DNA of 27,088 nt from CBDCKR01 sp964572045 (lineage in GTDB: Bacteria > Gemmatimonadota > Gemmatimonadetes > Longimicrobiales > Gaopeijiaceae). The stretch lies in contig CAZNEI010000036.1 of the NCBI GenBank assembly GCA_964572045.1, forward strand, positions 1-27,088. The letters are read 5' to 3'. A model generated the notes under the pieces. The model was not told where the DNA came from and searched no databases. It saw nothing but the letters and a program-made list of their open reading frames with translations. The position numbers were made by a program, and so were the translations under genes. Positions 24,505 to 27,088 of this stretch are shown here, piece after piece (the stretch's first letter is position 1; each line of letters starts with the position of its first letter).

Positions 24505-24905
24505 ACCGACTTCCTCCGGCTCCGGTCCGCCCCCAGCGAGAACGGCTCGGGAAGAAGCGCGTCCAAGACCCACTTACGAGAGACCCCGTTCGCCTCCGAC
24601 AGGACCGAGAGGCTGGGGGCGAACTCGCCGAGCACCTGGCGGCAGGCACCGCAGGGGGCCGGTGGATCCCCCTCGCGGACGCTCAGAGCCAACCGCCGGA
24701 AGTCCCGGTGTCCCGCCGCTACGGCAGCCGCCACCGCCGACCGCTCGGCGCAGAGGGTCATGCCCAGCGAGCTGTTCTCGACGTTCGATCCCACGAAAAC
24801 CGAGCCGTCCGATACCTCCAGAGCCGCACCAACGGGATACTCCGAGTAGGGAGCGTACGCGTTCTCGCGCGCGCGCGCGGCAGCCTCAAGCAGGCTACGC
24901 GCCAC
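24501..24905 (-). CDS. cdd: Cytidine deaminase (tetrameric type)
   Basis: Deaminates cytidine and deoxycytidine to uridine forms in pyrimidine salvage. The 134 residues from GTG 24905 match the B. subtilis type (136). Zinc ligands are Cys52 in TLCAERSA and Cys85 and Cys88 in PCGACRQ, with proton shuttle Glu54. AYAPYSEYPVGAAL is the substrate-side signature. The GTG start gives a family N-terminus and overlaps alr by 11 bases; the ATG at 24962 would add 19 untypical residues inside alr. A GGGGA stretch precedes the GTG. Confidence 0.93.
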   Translation of the reverse strand: MARSLLEAAARARENAYAPYSEYPVGAALEVSDGSVFVGSNVENSSLGMTLCAERSAVAAAVAAGHRDFRRLALSVREGDPPAPCGACRQVLGEFAPSLSVLSEANGVSRKWVLDALLPEPFSLGADRSRRKSV

Positions 24906-26046
24906 TTCTCGTCCCCACCACGAGACGAGGAAGCCGGCGCGTGAGTCCAGTGAGGATCTCATAGCTGATGGTGCCCGCCCGTTCTGCCACTTGGTCCACT
25001 GTGATCCGTCCCGCTCCGTCCGTGCCGATAAGCGTAGCGGTATCCCCGACTGAGACCCCGTCGACGCCCGAAGTGTCTACCACCGTCATGTCCATCGAGA
25101 TCCGTCCAATGATGGGTACGCGCCGTCCGTGCAGAAGCGCGCTGCTCCGATTTCCAAGGCAGCGGGGGAGACCGTCCCCGTACCCGATTCCCAGGGTCGC
25201 CCAGCGCTCGACCCCACACGCCCGGTAGGTGGCACCGTAGCCTAGCGTCGTGCCCCCGGGCACTTCACGCACAAGAGTCACGCACGCTCGGAGCTGTGCG
25301 ACCTCCTCGGGCGGGTCGACTCCCTCGCCGGCGCTCCCCCCGTAGAGGAAGATCCCGGGGCGTACGGCATCGGCCACCAAACCCGGGTAGCGGAGGGCTG
25401 CCGTCCCGTTGCAGGCGTGAATCATTCGGGTTCCGTCAGCGGTCAGAGAGTCGACGGCTGCCCGAAACCGCTGCCACTGCCGGAGCGTGGCCTCGTCGCC
25501 TGCCACGTCGGCGGAGTGGAAGTGAGTATAGCATCCCTCCCAAACCAACCGATCTCCGATGCACCGGGACAGTGCCGGGCCCCAGTCCGTCACACGGCGC
25601 CAATCGAAGCCGGCGCGCCCCATCCCACTGTCGATTTCCACGTGGAAGCGGCCCGCTCGTCCCACACGAGCCACCGCCCCCTCGAGGCGCCGGACCGCAT
25701 TCATCTCGGACACGGTTGGAGTCAGAGTCTCCGCGACGGCGAGATCGTATGCCCCGGGCGGAAGCGGGCTCATAACCACGATTGGCTTCGTCGCGCCCCC
25801 CGCTCGCAGCCGTGCCCCCTCTTCGACGGTGGCTACGCCGTAACCCCACGGATCCTCGGGTTCCAATGCGCGCACCACGGTTTCCATACCAAGGCCGTAG
25901 CCGTCGGCCTTCACCACCGGGATGATCGCCGAAGACGCTCCGACGGCGTCCCTGATCCGACCGAGATTGCGGCGAAGGGCCCCGGGCCGGATTTCAACCC
26001 AGGACCTGCACTGTGCGTTCTCGACGGCCTGCTGATCCGTTGACAT
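24895..26046 (-). CDS. alr: Alanine racemase
   Basis: PLP enzyme that makes D-alanine for peptidoglycan. The 383 residues match the family. PLP lysine Lys46 is in VVKADGYGLG; the opposing base Tyr270 is in LGYGATYRA; the C-terminal GRISMDMT segment (about 314-321) is also present. WVEIRPGALRRNL is the normal opening. ATG at 26046, with 72 bases to the divergent mazG; no strong promoter was seen there. It is the first gene of the leftward alr-cdd-lipoprotein-barrel run. Confidence 0.97.
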   Translation of the reverse strand: MSTDQQAVENAQCRSWVEIRPGALRRNLGRIRDAVGASSAIIPVVKADGYGLGMETVVRALEPEDPWGYGVATVEEGARLRAGGATKPIVVMSPLPPGAYDLAVAETLTPTVSEMNAVRRLEGAVARVGRAGRFHVEIDSGMGRAGFDWRRVTDWGPALSRCIGDRLVWEGCYTHFHSADVAGDEATLRQWQRFRAAVDSLTADGTRMIHACNGTAALRYPGLVADAVRPGIFLYGGSAGEGVDPPEEVAQLRACVTLVREVPGGTTLGYGATYRACGVERWATLGIGYGDGLPRCLGNRSSALLHGRRVPIIGRISMDMTVVDTSGVDGVSVGDTATLIGTDGAGRITVDQVAERAGTISYEILTGLTRRLPRLVVGTRSGA

Positions 26047-26118
26047 GAACGCAGAAATGAGCGAAGAGATACGCTCTGATCAAGGTTTCCGGCATCCGAA
26101 CGCGAGTGATCATCCGAC

Positions 26119-26913
26119 ATGGACTCCGACGCCAACACACAGCAGCCGTTCCACGATTTCAGGCTGCCAGGAGCCCTCGACCGCGCTCTCGCGTTGATCC
26201 GCTTCCTGCGTGAGCACTGCGCCTGGGACCGCGCGCAGACACCCGAGAGTCTCATTCCGCACCTCCTCGAAGAGAGCCACGAGGTGGTCGACGCGATCCG
26301 CGGCGGACGGGACGAAGACTTGGAGGGGGAGCTCGGCGATCTACTGCTCAACCTAGCCTTTCAGATCGTTCTGGGTGAAGAACGTCAGGCCTTCACATCC
26401 CTTTCGGTGTCCAGGCGGCTGGAGGAGAAGATGAAGCGACGCCACCCCCACCTGTTCGGCCTCGGCGAGCAGGCCGACTGGGAAGTGCTCAAGGCTCGCG
26501 AGCGACAGGAGGAGCCATCACTGCTGACCGGACTCCCGGAGGCCCTGGATCCCCTGCACCGAGCGCACCGCATCCAGGACCGTGTGAGCGCCGTCGGCTT
26601 TGACTGGCCCGATGCGAAGGGCGCATGGGAAAAGGTCCGCGAAGAGGTCCGAGAGGTAGGCGCCGCCCTGGGTTCGAAGGATGCAATCCACCTCGAAGAG
26701 GAGCTGGGCGATCTCCTGTTCGCGGTGGTCAACCTCGTCCGCCTGACGGGGGGGCACTCGGCCACCTCATTGGAGGCGGCCAATCGCAAGTTTATCCGTC
26801 GCTTCGAGAAGTTGGAGGCAGTGGCCGCCGAGCGGAACGTGGTCCTCGGCGAAGCAACCCTGGAGGAACTGGACGCGATCTGGGACGAGGTGAAGGCGGA
26901 TCCGAACGGCTGA
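26119..26913 (+). CDS. mazG: Nucleoside triphosphate pyrophosphohydrolase MazG
   Basis: Hydrolyses nucleoside triphosphates to monophosphates and pyrophosphate, cleaning abnormal (d)NTPs. The 264 residues carry two MazG domains. The first (about 24-110) has LLEESHEVVDAI and LEGELGDLLLN (Glu51, Glu52, Glu55, Glu71, Asp74), the magnesium-binding set. The second (about 150-250) has VREEVREVGAAL and LEEELGDLLFAVVN, also complete. CAWDRAQTPESL precedes the first, as in E. coli MazG. ATG at 26119; transcribed alone, away from alr. A strong hairpin follows. Confidence 0.96.
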   Translation: MDSDANTQQPFHDFRLPGALDRALALIRFLREHCAWDRAQTPESLIPHLLEESHEVVDAIRGGRDEDLEGELGDLLLNLAFQIVLGEERQAFTSLSVSRRLEEKMKRRHPHLFGLGEQADWEVLKARERQEEPSLLTGLPEALDPLHRAHRIQDRVSAVGFDWPDAKGAWEKVREEVREVGAALGSKDAIHLEEELGDLLFAVVNLVRLTGGHSATSLEAANRKFIRRFEKLEAVAAERNVVLGEATLEELDAIWDEVKADPNG

Positions 26914-26921
26914 CCGGGCAC

Positions 26922-26963
26922 GACGACGGCCAACCGCCGAGGTCGTGGGTGGCGGCCGTCGTC
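26922..26963 (+). terminator. Strong hairpin after mazG
   Basis: GACGACGGCC (26922-26931) pairs perfectly with GGCCGTCGTC (26954-26963). An inner CCGCC (26934-26938) can pair with GGTGG (26948-26952). The stem is very stable and 8 bases after the mazG stop. Only CTTCCCC follows, so it is not a classical U-run terminator. Confidence 0.6.
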
Positions 26964-26980
26964 CTTCCCCACCGGCCAGC

Positions 26981-27088
26981 TAGTGTAGTGTCCTAAACAT
27001 ATCGGTGGTTAATCGGCGGCGGCGGCCATGGCGCGCCGGGCGCGGTCGACCTTTTCGAGGATGTCGCCGGCCGACTTGGTCCAGACGA
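26981..27088 (-). mobile_element. Right-hand end of a probable IS630-family insertion sequence, cut by the window edge
   Basis: AT-richer sequence (TAGTGTAGTGTCCTAAACATATCGG) of a different character begins at about 26981 and contains TA dinucleotides, the IS630 target. It adjoins a transposase C-terminus on the minus strand. The exact border and the other end are not visible. Confidence 0.6.
27009..27088 (-). CDS. C-terminus of an IS630-family transposase (partial)
   Basis: The frame enters from the right edge and stops at TAA (27011-27009). The readable end is VWTKSAGDILEKVDRARRAM, then four Ala and Asp. The VWTK-S-A-x-x-I-L pattern close to the C-terminus is what I recall from DDE transposases of the IS630 family. 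Only about 26 codons are in the window, so intactness cannot be judged. Confidence 0.6.
   Translation of the reverse strand, partial: VWTKSAGDILEKVDRARRAMAAAAD

Noticed and set aside
26040..26075. TTGACA at 26040-26045 as a mazG promoter
   Set aside because: No -10-like hexamer at 15-19 bases; the first candidate is 24 bases away. It also encodes the start of alr on the other strand.

Overview
The window is dense chromosomal housekeeping DNA from a GC-rich bacterium. Several features indicate a Gram-negative, diderm cell: two lipobox proteins, a secreted probable beta-barrel protein and a LapA-domain protein. GTG and TTG starts are common (about 12 of 25 genes) and start/stop overlaps are frequent. 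Gene content and style suggest Gemmatimonadota to me, but that is an impression from memory; a 16S or marker-gene placement would decide it.

Left block, 1-5.8 kb: tryptophan synthesis. trpC-trpF-trpB-trpA run leftward. trpD lies further upstream on the same strand. Between trpD and trpC, on the opposite strand, sits lexA. The lexA leader carries a direct repeat (two TTCGGGT copies 11 bp apart) that looks like a LexA operator. trpE and trpG are not in the window. A 299-bp stretch with no convincing gene separates trpB from trpA.

Middle block, 5.8-17.6 kb, rightward: truA (tRNA pseudouridine synthase, possibly leaderless), a small transaldolase, an HtrA/DegP-type protease predicted to be a lipoprotein, then a purine run purB-purC-[psd-pssA]-purS-purQ-purL-purF. 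The phosphatidylethanolamine genes psd and pssA are embedded in the purine run. Together the purine genes cover PRPP amination (PurF), the FGAM synthase complex (PurSQL), SAICAR synthetase (PurC) and adenylosuccinate lyase (PurB). PurB is of the long type that resembles animal and yeast ADSL.

Right block, 17.6-26 kb, leftward: alr - cdd - lipoprotein - secreted beta-barrel-like protein - mtaB - miaB - lapA - fbp. The first four are coupled by short overlaps. fbp has its own promoter candidate. The lipoprotein and barrel-like pair is unrecognised and is the best candidate in the window for something undescribed.

Far right: mazG runs rightward, is followed by a strong hairpin, and then comes the last 25 codons of a probable IS630-family transposase cut by the window edge. 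I saw no tRNA, rRNA, CRISPR array, phage or defence genes. Long open frames antisense to real genes are common here because of GC-rich codon use and were left out.
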